A DNA stretch of 64,000 nt, taken from the NCBI RefSeq assembly GCF_001424045.1, contig NZ_LMQB01000024.1, forward strand, positions 310,001-374,000, read 5' to 3'. Source of the stretch: Rhizobium sp. Leaf371 (GTDB lineage: Bacteria; Pseudomonadota; Alphaproteobacteria; Rhizobiales; Rhizobiaceae). The notes beneath the pieces are model-generated. The model did not search any database and was not told the DNA's origin. It worked only from the letters and a program-made list of their open reading frames with translations. Of this stretch, positions 30,557-38,853 are shown piece after piece; within the stretch, counting starts at the first letter, position 1; every line of letters begins with the position of its first letter. The translations under genes were made by a program, and so were the position numbers.

Positions 30557-31342
30557 ATGCCGAAGCCGATCATCGCCATACCCGCAGATTTCCGTGAGAT
30601 CGAGGGCAATGTCTGGCACGCGTCCCCGCATCAATATGTGCGCGCCGCCTTGAACGGCTCGGGTGTCATGTCGCTGCTGGTTCCGGCGCTCGAAGCCGGC
30701 AACGAGCCGGATGCGATTCTCGACCGCGTGGACGGGCTTCTGGTCAGCGGTTCCCGCTCCAACGTCCACCCGACGCTCTATGGACGGGAGGCGTTGGACA
30801 CAGATGGCCCGTTCGATCCCGGTCGCGACGCCACCAGCCTGCCGCTGATCCGCCGCGCGCTCGCCCGCGGCATCCCGGTGCTTGCCATCTGCCGCGGCAT
30901 CCAGGAACTTAACGTTGCGCTCGGCGGCACCCTCGCCTCCGAAATCCAGGATCTTCCGGGCCGGCAGGACCATCGCAAGCCGGACGTCCAGGAACTCGAC
31001 ATCGCCTATGGCATTCGCCAGACGGTCATGGTGGAACCGGGAAGCTGCCTTGCCGGCGTGGTCGGCGCCGGCGCGGTACAGGTCAATTCCCTGCACCGGC
31101 AGGCCATCTCAGACCTGGCACCGAATCTTGCCGTGGAAGCGGTTGCCGACGACGGTACGGTCGAAGCCGTGTCCGTCATCGGCGCAAAGGCCTTTGCCGT
31201 CGGGGTACAGTGGCATCCGGAATACTGGGTCGGCCGCGACAAGACCTCCAACGACCTGTTCGCAGCCTTCGGCGCGGCCGTGCGCGCCTACAGCGAGGCC
31301 CAGCGGCCAGCCAGCCGGCCGGCTACTTCGCCCGCCGCGTAA
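30557..31342 (+). CDS. Class I glutamine amidotransferase-like gamma-glutamyl hydrolase (PuuD/C26 family)
   Basis: A 261-residue cytosolic enzyme resembling gamma-glutamyl-gamma-aminobutyrate hydrolase, which frees GABA in the glutamylated putrescine route. The nucleophile elbow is VLAICRGIQELN and the catalytic His/Glu pair is in GVQWHPEYW. GGAG about 8 nt before the ATG. Other members hydrolyse folyl-polyglutamate or different gamma-glutamyl amides, so the substrate is open. Its 3' end overlaps the convergent dehydrogenase gene by 20 nt. No other puu genes lie next to it, though ornithine decarboxylase is 10 kb away. Confidence 0.9.
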   Translation: MPKPIIAIPADFREIEGNVWHASPHQYVRAALNGSGVMSLLVPALEAGNEPDAILDRVDGLLVSGSRSNVHPTLYGREALDTDGPFDPGRDATSLPLIRRALARGIPVLAICRGIQELNVALGGTLASEIQDLPGRQDHRKPDVQELDIAYGIRQTVMVEPGSCLAGVVGAGAVQVNSLHRQAISDLAPNLAVEAVADDGTVEAVSVIGAKAFAVGVQWHPEYWVGRDKTSNDLFAAFGAAVRAYSEAQRPASRPATSPAA

Positions 31343-32294
31343 ACGGCGTCTCGGTCACGGGCGTCAGCGCCTTGCCGCTTTCAAACCAGGAGACAAGATT
31401 GTCAACCACGAGGTCGGCCATCTTGTTGCGGGTGCCGACGGAGGCCGAGGCGACATGGGGCAGCAGCGACACCTGCGGCAACGCCAGCAGGCCCGCGGGC
31501 ACGTGCGGCTCGCGGTCGAAGACATCGAGCCCCGCACCGGCGATCACACCCTGTTCCAGCGCCGCGGTCAGTGCGGCTTCATCCACGGTGATGCCGCGCC
31601 CGACATTGATGACGACCCCGTCGGACCCGAGCGCCTGCAGGATGTCCGCATTGACCGTGTGCTTGGTTTCCGCGCTGCCGGGCACGATGACGATCAGCGT
31701 ATCCACGGCCTGCGCAAGCCCGAGCAGCGTCTCGTGATAGGCATAGGGCACATCGTCGCGGCGCGAGCGGGTGTGATAGGCGATCTCGAGGTCGAAGCCC
31801 TCCAGCCGACGCGCGATCGCCTGTCCGATGCGACCGAGCCCGTAGATGCCGATCTTGCGGCCGCTCAGGGACAACGGGCTGAGCGGAAAGGGCCCATCCT
31901 TGACCCAGCGCCCGTCGCGCAACCATTGCTCCGCGGCAGGCAGGCGGCGCAGCGTGTTGATCAGAAGCCCGATCGCCGTATCCGCGACCTCGTCGTTCAG
32001 GACGTCGGGCGTGTGCGTGACCACGATGCCGGAGCGCGCGGCGTGCCCCGCATCGACGCCGTCGTAACCGACGCCGAAGTTCGAGACGATCTCCAGCGTC
32101 TTCAGCGCATCCATCAGCGAAGCCGGGACATTGTTGAACGTCGCAATGCCCGCAACGCCGGCAGCAAGGTCCGGCGTGATCAGGCCTGCATCCGCGCCGT
32201 CCACCTGTCTCACATCGAAGAGGGCCGTCATGCGCTCCAGAGCGCGCGGGTGCATCTTGCCGGGGATGAGAATGATCGGGCGATCTTGCGACAT
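31323..32294 (-). CDS. D-2-hydroxyacid dehydrogenase (glyoxylate/hydroxypyruvate reductase-like)
   Basis: A 323-residue NAD(P)-dependent D-isomer-specific dehydrogenase. GLGRIGQAIARRL is the nucleotide-binding loop; catalytic residues are Arg in INVGRGITVDEAAL, Glu in DVFDREP and His in LLPHVASASVGTR. Such enzymes reduce glyoxylate, hydroxypyruvate or 2-keto sugar acids. It follows a LacI-family regulator gene by 170 nt on the same strand, which suggests carbohydrate-acid metabolism, but the substrate cannot be read from sequence. Confidence 0.93.
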   Translation of the reverse strand: MSQDRPIILIPGKMHPRALERMTALFDVRQVDGADAGLITPDLAAGVAGIATFNNVPASLMDALKTLEIVSNFGVGYDGVDAGHAARSGIVVTHTPDVLNDEVADTAIGLLINTLRRLPAAEQWLRDGRWVKDGPFPLSPLSLSGRKIGIYGLGRIGQAIARRLEGFDLEIAYHTRSRRDDVPYAYHETLLGLAQAVDTLIVIVPGSAETKHTVNADILQALGSDGVVINVGRGITVDEAALTAALEQGVIAGAGLDVFDREPHVPAGLLALPQVSLLPHVASASVGTRNKMADLVVDNLVSWFESGKALTPVTETPFTRRAK

Positions 32295-32464
32295 GGCTTG
32301 GTCCTTTCAGACGTCGGCGAAGAGGAAAAAGGCCGCAACGAGGATCGTCGCAGCGCGGTGAGCGCTGCGGAAACTACCGCAAGGATCTGCGGCGTCAATT
32401 GAACCTGAAGTTTACCGTTTCCCTGCGCGCCTTGTCGTAAAGCGGGCTCTGCAAGACCGATCGC

Positions 32465-33493
32465 TCATTCGCCCTGCTGCAATCGCAAGGGACCGGTCGA
32501 CTGGCGGATCCGCATTTCCGGCTTGATCAGGTGGATGCCATCCGGCTCGTGGCTGCCGTTGAGGCGGTCGAGCAGGGCGCGTGCGGCGCTCCGGCCCACA
32601 TCCGACTGCCCGTTCCAGACCGTCGTCAGCGCCGGCGTGGCGATGGCCGCTTCCTCCAGATCGTCGTAGCCGGTGACCGACACATCCCGGCCGGGCACAA
32701 GGCCCGCGCGCGCGATGCCGTTCATCATGCCGATGGCAACGAGGTCGTTCCAGCATACGACAGCCGTTGGCTTCTGCGGCAGCGACAGGAGATGCACGGC
32801 CGCCTCGAACCCGCCCTGCATGGAACGCGGCCCGGGAATGCGCAGGTCCGGATCGACATCGATATTCGCTTTGCGCAATGCCTGGACATAGCCGAGATAG
32901 CGGTCGCGGCCGGTCGAGGTCAGGTCGGTTCCCCCGACCATGGCGATGCAGCGGTGGCCGAGACTGATCAGATGGTTGGTGGCGAGCGAGATGCCATAGG
33001 CGTCGTCACCCCGGAAAATCGGCACATCGACGCCTTCGATCGACCGCGCCACGAGGATCGCCGGCATGCCGTTGTCCTCGGCCAGCTTGATATCCTCCGG
33101 CGGCGTGCCGATGGCCGGCGACATGATCACCCCGTCACCGCCGAGCTGCAGCAGGGTTTCGATGAAGACGCGCTGCTTTTCGACCGAGTCGTAGTGATTG
33201 GAGAGAATGAAGGTCTGGCGGTCGCGATCGAGTTCCGCCTCGATGGCCTTCAGAATCTCGCCATAGAAAGGGTTCATGATGTCGTGCACGACGACGCCGA
33301 TGATGCCGGAGCGAGAGGTTCGCAGGCTGGCGGCGCGACGATTGTAGATATAGCCGAGCGCCCGCGCCTGATCCTTGATCTTGTCCCGCGTGACCGACGC
33401 GACGAGGGGACTGTCCCGCAAAGCGAGGGAAACGGTCGCGGTGGAGACACCCAGTGTTTCCGCGATCGTCGACAGCTTGATCTTCTGCGCCAC
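32465..33493 (-). CDS. LacI-family transcriptional regulator
   Basis: A 342-residue repressor: N-terminal helix-turn-helix IAETLGVSTATVSLALRDSP, hinge region RRAASLRTSRSGIIGVVVHD, then a periplasmic-binding-protein-like effector domain of about 270 residues. AGGGCACGTG precedes the ATG. It lies upstream of and on the same strand as the 2-hydroxyacid dehydrogenase, which may be its target. A perfect interrupted repeat TTAAAC-T-GTTTAA lies 72 nt upstream, possibly its own operator. Confidence 0.95.
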   Translation of the reverse strand: MAQKIKLSTIAETLGVSTATVSLALRDSPLVASVTRDKIKDQARALGYIYNRRAASLRTSRSGIIGVVVHDIMNPFYGEILKAIEAELDRDRQTFILSNHYDSVEKQRVFIETLLQLGGDGVIMSPAIGTPPEDIKLAEDNGMPAILVARSIEGVDVPIFRGDDAYGISLATNHLISLGHRCIAMVGGTDLTSTGRDRYLGYVQALRKANIDVDPDLRIPGPRSMQGGFEAAVHLLSLPQKPTAVVCWNDLVAIGMMNGIARAGLVPGRDVSVTGYDDLEEAAIATPALTTVWNGQSDVGRSAARALLDRLNGSHEPDGIHLIKPEMRIRQSTGPLRLQQGE

Positions 33494-33565
33494 GTGCCCT
33501 CCCGGTCTGCCCGGCCATCTCCCTCAACGCCTTCGGCAGTGCCTGAAAACGCCCTTAAATCCTCT

Positions 33566-33578
33566 TAAACTGTTTAAA
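33566..33578. promoter_or_regulatory. Inverted repeat upstream of LacI-family gene, candidate operator
   Basis: TTAAACTGTTTAA is a 6+1+6 perfect inverted repeat in an AT-rich patch of a GC-rich region, between a LacI-family gene and the gene preceding it. Autoregulation is inferred; the odd-length centre is not the most common LacI spacing. Confidence 0.35.
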
Positions 33579-33617
33579 TCGAGACTGCAATCCCTGCGCG
33601 AGGCCGCGTGTCGAGGC

Positions 33618-34145
33618 CTACTCGACAGCCTGAAGATTGGCGTCGACCAGCTTCAGAAGCTTGGCCAGCGTCCGGATCTGCTTGTCGGTCATGCCCTTCA
33701 GCGCCGTTGCCTCGGACAGGTCGGCCGCCGCCTCGATCGCCTGCAGTCGCTCGCGACCGTTTGCCGTGAGGTAGACCTTGGTCAGCCGAGCATCCGCTGC
33801 ATCCGGCTTGCGCTCCAGAAAGCCCTGCGCCTCCATGCGGCCGATGGTCCGGGTCATTGTCGGCGCCTTGACGCCGAGATGACCGGCCAGCGCCCCGGCC
33901 GTCATGCCGTCGGTCTCCGCCAGCGCCAGCATCACGCCGTCCTGACCGGCGTAAAGCCCGCTCTCCAGAAGATTGCGCGACAGCACGGTCCGCATGGAGC
34001 GCGCCGCCTGTGCCAGCAAGGGTGCGAGCAACGGTGCGGCGGCCTCGAGACCACCCTCCCCGTCAATGGCTGCGGGATCGACGATCTTGTCGATCTTGAG
34101 CTTTTTCTGCTTGGCTTTCTTCTCGGACTTGTCTTTCTTGCCCAT
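33618..34145 (-). CDS. MarR-family transcriptional regulator with lysine-rich N-terminus
   Basis: A 175-residue winged-helix regulator. The MarR core covers about residues 45-170, with ALAETDGMTAGALAGHLGVK as recognition-helix region and DARLTKVYLTANGRERLQ as wing. The first 20 residues are strongly basic (GKKDKSEKKAKQKKLKIDK), an unusual extension that may add nonspecific DNA affinity. Start set by GGGGAG five nucleotides before the ATG; longer frames lack a site. It is divergent from the creatininase gene with 122 nt between starts, the classical position for a local repressor. Confidence 0.93.
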   Translation of the reverse strand: MGKKDKSEKKAKQKKLKIDKIVDPAAIDGEGGLEAAAPLLAPLLAQAARSMRTVLSRNLLESGLYAGQDGVMLALAETDGMTAGALAGHLGVKAPTMTRTIGRMEAQGFLERKPDAADARLTKVYLTANGRERLQAIEAAADLSEATALKGMTDKQIRTLAKLLKLVDANLQAVE

Positions 34146-34267
34146 GCTCGCTCCCCTGCCTGCCGAAGGCTTGCATCGCCTTGTCGAGCTTGTATGACTC
34201 ATATGACAATCGGGCCGCAAGGGCTTGCGCACGGCCGGATGTCGGGATGAAGCCCAGGAAGATACGC

Positions 34268-35077
34268 ATGACGAGACCCGCTGCCCGATTTGCGGACAAC
34301 GATCCGGCCCTTGCCCCATCCGCCCGCGCCCACTGGATCGCCGTCCTGCCGCTCGGCGCGCACGAGCAGCACGGCCCGCATCTGCCGTTCGAGACCGACA
34401 CGCTGATCGCAGACGGCGTGGTGGATCGCGTGATCGCAGCCCGCGGCGAATTGCCTGTGACCTTTCTCCCGACCGAGCCCGTGGGATACTCGATCGAGCA
34501 TATGGACGTGGCGGGGACGCGGACGCTGAGCTACAAGGAAGCCGTCGAACGCTGGCTCGGCATCGCCGCCAGGCTTCATGCGCAGGGCATCCGCAAGTTC
34601 GTCATGCTCAACGCCCATGGCGGCAATTCTCCGCTCATGACCATCGTCGCGACCGAAGCGCGTGTGCGCTACGACATGCTGGCGGTCGTCACCAGCTGGA
34701 CCCGGTTCGGACAACCCGCCGGATGGATCGACCCGGTGGCAAAATCCATCGACATCCACGGCGGCGACATCGAAACCTCGGTCATGCTCGCCCTTCATCC
34801 CGACAAGGTCGATCGGGCACGGGCCGAGGCATTTGCCTCGCGGCAGACCGACTGGCAGGCGCGATTTGCGCATCTGCGCGCCTATGGCCCCCATGCCTTC
34901 GGCTGGCGCATGCGCGACCTCAATCCAAAAGGCGCGGCCGGAAATGCCGCCGCCGCGACAGCCGAGCGCGGCGAGCAATTGCTTGAGCACGCCGTCTCCG
35001 GGCTCCTCGCGCTCCTGTCGGACGTGGATGCATTCGACCTCGCGCAGTTCGACCCCGGACCGACCGAAACGATGTAA
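34268..35077 (+). CDS. Creatininase-family amidohydrolase
   Basis: A 269-residue metal-dependent amide hydrolase. GAHEQHGPHLPFETDTLIA carries the metal His/Glu/Asp ligands and MLNAHGGNSPLM the substrate His. The family includes creatininase, formamidase-like and mycofactocin/FAPy-processing enzymes, so the amide substrate is open. AGGAAG seven nucleotides before the ATG. The stop codon lies inside a candidate Zur-like half-site for the downstream COG0523 gene, and the divergent MarR gene may control this gene. Confidence 0.9.
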   Translation: MTRPAARFADNDPALAPSARAHWIAVLPLGAHEQHGPHLPFETDTLIADGVVDRVIAARGELPVTFLPTEPVGYSIEHMDVAGTRTLSYKEAVERWLGIAARLHAQGIRKFVMLNAHGGNSPLMTIVATEARVRYDMLAVVTSWTRFGQPAGWIDPVAKSIDIHGGDIETSVMLALHPDKVDRARAEAFASRQTDWQARFAHLRAYGPHAFGWRMRDLNPKGAAGNAAAATAERGEQLLEHAVSGLLALLSDVDAFDLAQFDPGPTETM

Positions 35078-35087
35078 TGTTATAAAG
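35073..35087 (+). promoter_or_regulatory. Zur-box-like half-site before COG0523 gene
   Basis: TGTAATGTTATAAAG resembles the left half of zinc-uptake-regulator boxes of alphaproteobacteria (AATGTTATA core); the right half is degenerate. It is about 130 nt upstream of a COG0523 GTPase, a common Zur target. Confidence 0.35.
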
Positions 35088-35213
35088 ACTGGATTATCTG
35101 CGCGAGAGCATTTGCACTGCCGTGCGCCATCTCCTATATCACCGCGACGATCCCGCGCATCGACCGCCCAACGGCGCGCCGGTGGGCATCCCTCCTCAGC
35201 CCCCGAGGTTCCC

Positions 35214-36335
35214 ATGTCCGAAGCCCCTGCGTCCGAAGCCCCCGTTTCCGAAACGTCCGTCCAGAAGCCCATCCCCGTGACCGTCCTCACCGGCTATCTC
35301 GGTGCCGGCAAGACGACGCTGCTGAACCGCATTCTCTCGGAAAATCACGGTCGCAAGTATGCCGTCATCGTCAACGAGTTCGGCGAGATCGGCATCGACA
35401 ACGACCTGATCGTCGAATCCGACGAAGAAATCTACGAGATGAACAATGGCTGCGTCTGCTGCACGGTGCGCGGCGACCTGATCCGCGTGGTCGAGGGCCT
35501 GATGAAGCGTCCCGGCCGCTTCGATGCGATCATCGTGGAAACGACCGGCCTGGCCGATCCCGTCCCGGTCGCACAGACCTTCTTCATGGACGACGACGTT
35601 CGCGCCAAGACCGAACTCGATGCCGTCATTGCGCTGGTCGATGCCAAGCATCTGCCACTGCGCCTGAAGGACAGCCGCGAGGCCGAAGACCAGATCGCCT
35701 TTGCCGATGTCGTGCTCCTCAACAAGACCGACCTCGTGACCCCGGAAGAACTGGCGAAGGTCGAAGCGACGATCCGCGTCATCAACCCCTCGGCCCGCAT
35801 CCATCGCACCCAGCGCTCGGAAATCGATCTCGCCAAGGTTCTCGATCAGGGCGCCTTCAACCTGGAACGCGCCCTGGAAAACGAGCCGGACTTCCTGAAG
35901 GCGGACGATCATCACCACGACCATGATCACGCCTGCGGCCCCGACTGCGGCCATGATCACCATCATCACGGACACGACCATCACCACGATCATGGTCATG
36001 ATCACGCGCACGCACCGTCCGCCATCCATGACGTGACCGTTCAGTCGGTGTCGCTGCGCGGCGGCGAGATGAACCCCGACCGGTTCTTCCCCTGGATCCA
36101 GAAGATCACCCAGACCGACGGCCCGAACATCCTGCGCCTCAAGGGCATCATCGCCTTTGCCGGCGACGCCGATCGTTATGTGGTGCAGGGCGTGCACATG
36201 ATCATCGAGGGCGATCACCAGCGCCCGTGGAAGGACGGCGAGCCGCGCGAAAGCCGCCTCGTTTTCATCGGTCGCGATCTCGACCGCGAAAAGCTGGAAC
36301 GCACCTTCCAGGCCTGCGCGGCAAAGCCCAACTGA
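35214..36335 (+). CDS. CobW/COG0523 family GTP-dependent metal chaperone
   Basis: A 373-residue G3E-type GTPase. Walker A is GYLGAGKTTLLN; the metal-binding CxCC motif is Cys80-Val-Cys-Cys83 in NNGCVCCTVRGD; NKTD is the guanine-specificity motif. Between about residues 225 and 265 there is a His/Asp-rich linker of alternating HDHH-type units, followed by the C-terminal CobW_C domain. Members load zinc (ZNG1/YeiR type) or cobalt into client proteins; with a Zur-like half-site and no cobalamin genes nearby, zinc is the more likely metal. Its TGA overlaps the next ATG. Confidence 0.93.
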   Translation: MSEAPASEAPVSETSVQKPIPVTVLTGYLGAGKTTLLNRILSENHGRKYAVIVNEFGEIGIDNDLIVESDEEIYEMNNGCVCCTVRGDLIRVVEGLMKRPGRFDAIIVETTGLADPVPVAQTFFMDDDVRAKTELDAVIALVDAKHLPLRLKDSREAEDQIAFADVVLLNKTDLVTPEELAKVEATIRVINPSARIHRTQRSEIDLAKVLDQGAFNLERALENEPDFLKADDHHHDHDHACGPDCGHDHHHHGHDHHHDHGHDHAHAPSAIHDVTVQSVSLRGGEMNPDRFFPWIQKITQTDGPNILRLKGIIAFAGDADRYVVQGVHMIIEGDHQRPWKDGEPRESRLVFIGRDLDREKLERTFQACAAKPN

Positions 36336-37324
36336 TGCCAACCGTCGCTCCGCTCGATCTCGAAGCCCATGTCGTCGGCGTCGCCTATCTGGGCGACGTC
36401 CCCGTATTTGCCGATGCCGCCGGTTTCGTGCATCGCCTGAACGGCGGCCACGCCGTGACGCCGGCGCATGACGGGTTGCTCGTGGCGCTCCGGGACGACG
36501 CCACCGACACGCTGCTGACCGGCGGCGAGGACGGTCGGGTGCTGCGCATCACGCGCGACGGCGCCGTGACGGAGCTTGCCCACCAGCCGCGCAAATGGAT
36601 CTCCAAGATCGCGGCAGGCCCGCAAGGCGCGGTCGCGTTCACCACCGGCAAGACGGCCACCGTGCGTCTGGCGGACGGCACGACGCGCGACTTCACCGAA
36701 GAGCGAACCGTCGAAGGCATCGCCTTTGCGCCCAAGGGTCTTCGCATCGCTCTCGCGCGGTACAACGGCGTTTCCCTCCACTGGGTGGCAACATCGAGCC
36801 CGGCTATCGATCTCGACTGGAAGGGCGCGCATACCGGCGTGACCTTCTCCCCCGACGGACGTTTCGTCGTGACCATGATGCAGGAAAATGCGCTGCATGG
36901 CTGGAAGCTCGATACGAAACCCGGCGCCGAGGCGCGCCACATGCGCATGAGCGGTTACCCGGCTAAGGTCAAGTCCTGGTCGTGGTCGGCCCGTGGGAAA
37001 TGGCTTGCCTCTTCCGGCGCACCGGCCGCCATCGTCTGGCCCTTCCAGGCCAAGGACGGCCCCATGGGCAAAGCGCCGCTCGAACTCGGCACGCGCGCCG
37101 ACGTCATGGTCTCGCAGGTCGCCTGCCACCCTGCCGAAGAGGTCGCGGCCATCGGCTACTCCGACGGCATGGTGCTGGCCGTCCGCTTTGCCGACAGCAA
37201 GGAAGTCCTGCTCCGCCGCCCCGGCAAGGGCGCCATTTCCGCCTTCGCCTGGTCGAAATCCGGCCAGCAGTTGGCATTCGGCACCGAGGCGGGCGAAGCC
37301 GGGGTCATCGACCTGACAGCGTGA
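36335..37324 (+). CDS. WD40-repeat protein coupled to the COG0523 gene
   Basis: A 329-residue predicted beta-propeller with no signal peptide. Repeats of about 40-45 residues are visible (for example GLLVALRDDATDTLLTGGED, GVTFSPDGRFVVTMM and ISAFAWSKSGQQLAFGTEAG). The ATG overlaps the stop of the COG0523 GTPase (TGATG), so the two are coupled and probably act together. The propeller could be the docking partner for metal delivery to a client protein; that is inference from gene order. Confidence 0.88.
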   Translation: MPTVAPLDLEAHVVGVAYLGDVPVFADAAGFVHRLNGGHAVTPAHDGLLVALRDDATDTLLTGGEDGRVLRITRDGAVTELAHQPRKWISKIAAGPQGAVAFTTGKTATVRLADGTTRDFTEERTVEGIAFAPKGLRIALARYNGVSLHWVATSSPAIDLDWKGAHTGVTFSPDGRFVVTMMQENALHGWKLDTKPGAEARHMRMSGYPAKVKSWSWSARGKWLASSGAPAAIVWPFQAKDGPMGKAPLELGTRADVMVSQVACHPAEEVAAIGYSDGMVLAVRFADSKEVLLRRPGKGAISAFAWSKSGQQLAFGTEAGEAGVIDLTA

Positions 37325-37429
37325 GGCTTGCAACCCAGCGCACGCAAAGGGCGTATTTTCTGAAATATCCTATTTCTCATTGAATTAAACATTCCGCATG
37401 TCTAACCTTCCGGCAACCGGAGGATCGAC

Positions 37430-38788
37430 ATGCAACAGATCATCGACGTCGCCCACAATGTCGGGCCGTATGCGCAGAAGCTCGTCGATCTCGGGGTGGT
37501 CTCCGTGATCCGGTATTACAACATCCAGAACAGCACGACCCTGCCGTCGAAGTGCTTGACGAAGCCGGAGCTCATATCTCTGCATCGGGCCGGCCTCAGC
37601 GTGGCCGTCGTCTTTCAGGCCGGCGGCGGTGCCAACGGAAAACTGAGCGATCTTTCCGATGCCAAGGGCACCCGTGATGCGAAACGCGCCTCGGAATTGG
37701 CCGCGGAGCTTGGTCAGCCGACCGGCTCCGGCATCTACTTCGCCGTCGATCACGACTACGTCGCCCCGGACGATCTTGCCCAGATTGCGAGCTACTTCAA
37801 AAAGGCAAAGGCCGAGCTGGGCGGAAGCTACGTCCTCGGTGTCTACGGATCGGGTCTGGTTGCCCGCAAACTTCATGATGCCGGCCTCGTGGATCTGATC
37901 TGGCTCTCTGGTTCGTTGGGATGGTCGGGTACGCGGAGCGCGTTGCGGGATGGACTCTGGACCCTGTTTCAGAAAGACATGGAGCAGGATCTACCCTTTG
38001 GCGGTCTCGACTATGACGGCAACGTCTTTAATTCCGCAAAGGCCGATTTCGGTCAGTTTGCGACCGAAGGATCCGTCGAGACGCCGCGCAGCGTCGGGGC
38101 ATCCGCCACGTTTACGGTCACCGCCCGTGGCGGCCTCAATCTACGGGCCGGCCCGGGCGAAACCTTCGGGGTCATCCAGAAATACCCCTTGGGAACGCTC
38201 GTGCACGGCGTGCAGCAGATCGGCGACTGGACCCAGGTCGATATTCAGGGCGACGGCGCATCCGACGGTTACATGCACCGTTCCTACCTCGAAGCGACCA
38301 TCGGAGGCCTGCCCGCAGTCTTACAGGAAAAGGCTGCCATCGAGCCGATCGACGTCGCCAAGGCGGAACTCGCACTGGGCGTCAAGGAACTTCCCGGCTC
38401 GCAGCATAACCCCCGGATCGTCATGTATCATGCCACCACCAAGGGCGGAAAGGCATCCGACGAAACCGCCTGGTGCTCCTCTTTCGTCAACTACTGCGTC
38501 GAGCAGGCCGGACGACGGGGCACGGACAGCAAATGGGCGCGGTCCTGGCATGACGAACACTGGGGCCATGACGTCACCGCGCAACCCGCGGTCGGCGATA
38601 TCGTGGTCTTCAGCCGGGTCGGAAAGAAAGAAGAAGGCGGGCACGTCGCATTCTTCCAGTCGATGACAGAGACCGAGGTCACCTGCCTGGGTGGCAACCA
38701 GGGCGATCGCGTTAGCATCTCGACCTATCCGAAAGACGGCAAGAAAGGCCCCTTCCGCTACAAACTGCTCTCGATCCGCCGCGGCTGA
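37430..38788 (+). CDS. Three-domain cell-wall hydrolase: DUF1906-like, SH3, TIGR02594/CHAP-like
   Basis: A 452-residue protein without a classical signal peptide. Residues 1-205 resemble the DUF1906/Rv2525c glycoside-hydrolase-like fold (IIDVAHNVG, IYFAVDHDYV with Asp107). Residues 225-288 are a bacterial SH3 domain (GLNLRAGPGETFGVI). Residues 305-452 resemble TIGR02594/NlpC-CHAP hydrolases with Cys349 in TAWCSSFVNYC and His405 in GGHVAFFQ. GGAGG six nucleotides before the ATG. The two hydrolase domains could cut both glycan and peptide parts of peptidoglycan. Lack of a signal peptide suggests export by a contractile injection system, tailocin or lysis, or an immunity-like role. The upstream spacer is AT-rich. 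Confidence 0.8.
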   Translation: MQQIIDVAHNVGPYAQKLVDLGVVSVIRYYNIQNSTTLPSKCLTKPELISLHRAGLSVAVVFQAGGGANGKLSDLSDAKGTRDAKRASELAAELGQPTGSGIYFAVDHDYVAPDDLAQIASYFKKAKAELGGSYVLGVYGSGLVARKLHDAGLVDLIWLSGSLGWSGTRSALRDGLWTLFQKDMEQDLPFGGLDYDGNVFNSAKADFGQFATEGSVETPRSVGASATFTVTARGGLNLRAGPGETFGVIQKYPLGTLVHGVQQIGDWTQVDIQGDGASDGYMHRSYLEATIGGLPAVLQEKAAIEPIDVAKAELALGVKELPGSQHNPRIVMYHATTKGGKASDETAWCSSFVNYCVEQAGRRGTDSKWARSWHDEHWGHDVTAQPAVGDIVVFSRVGKKEEGGHVAFFQSMTETEVTCLGGNQGDRVSISTYPKDGKKGPFRYKLLSIRRG

Positions 38789-38853
38789 CGCTTCCGGTCA
38801 CGACAGTCGCGAACCGATGTTTCGTGAGGCGGCATCGGCGGCGCTGGAGGCAA

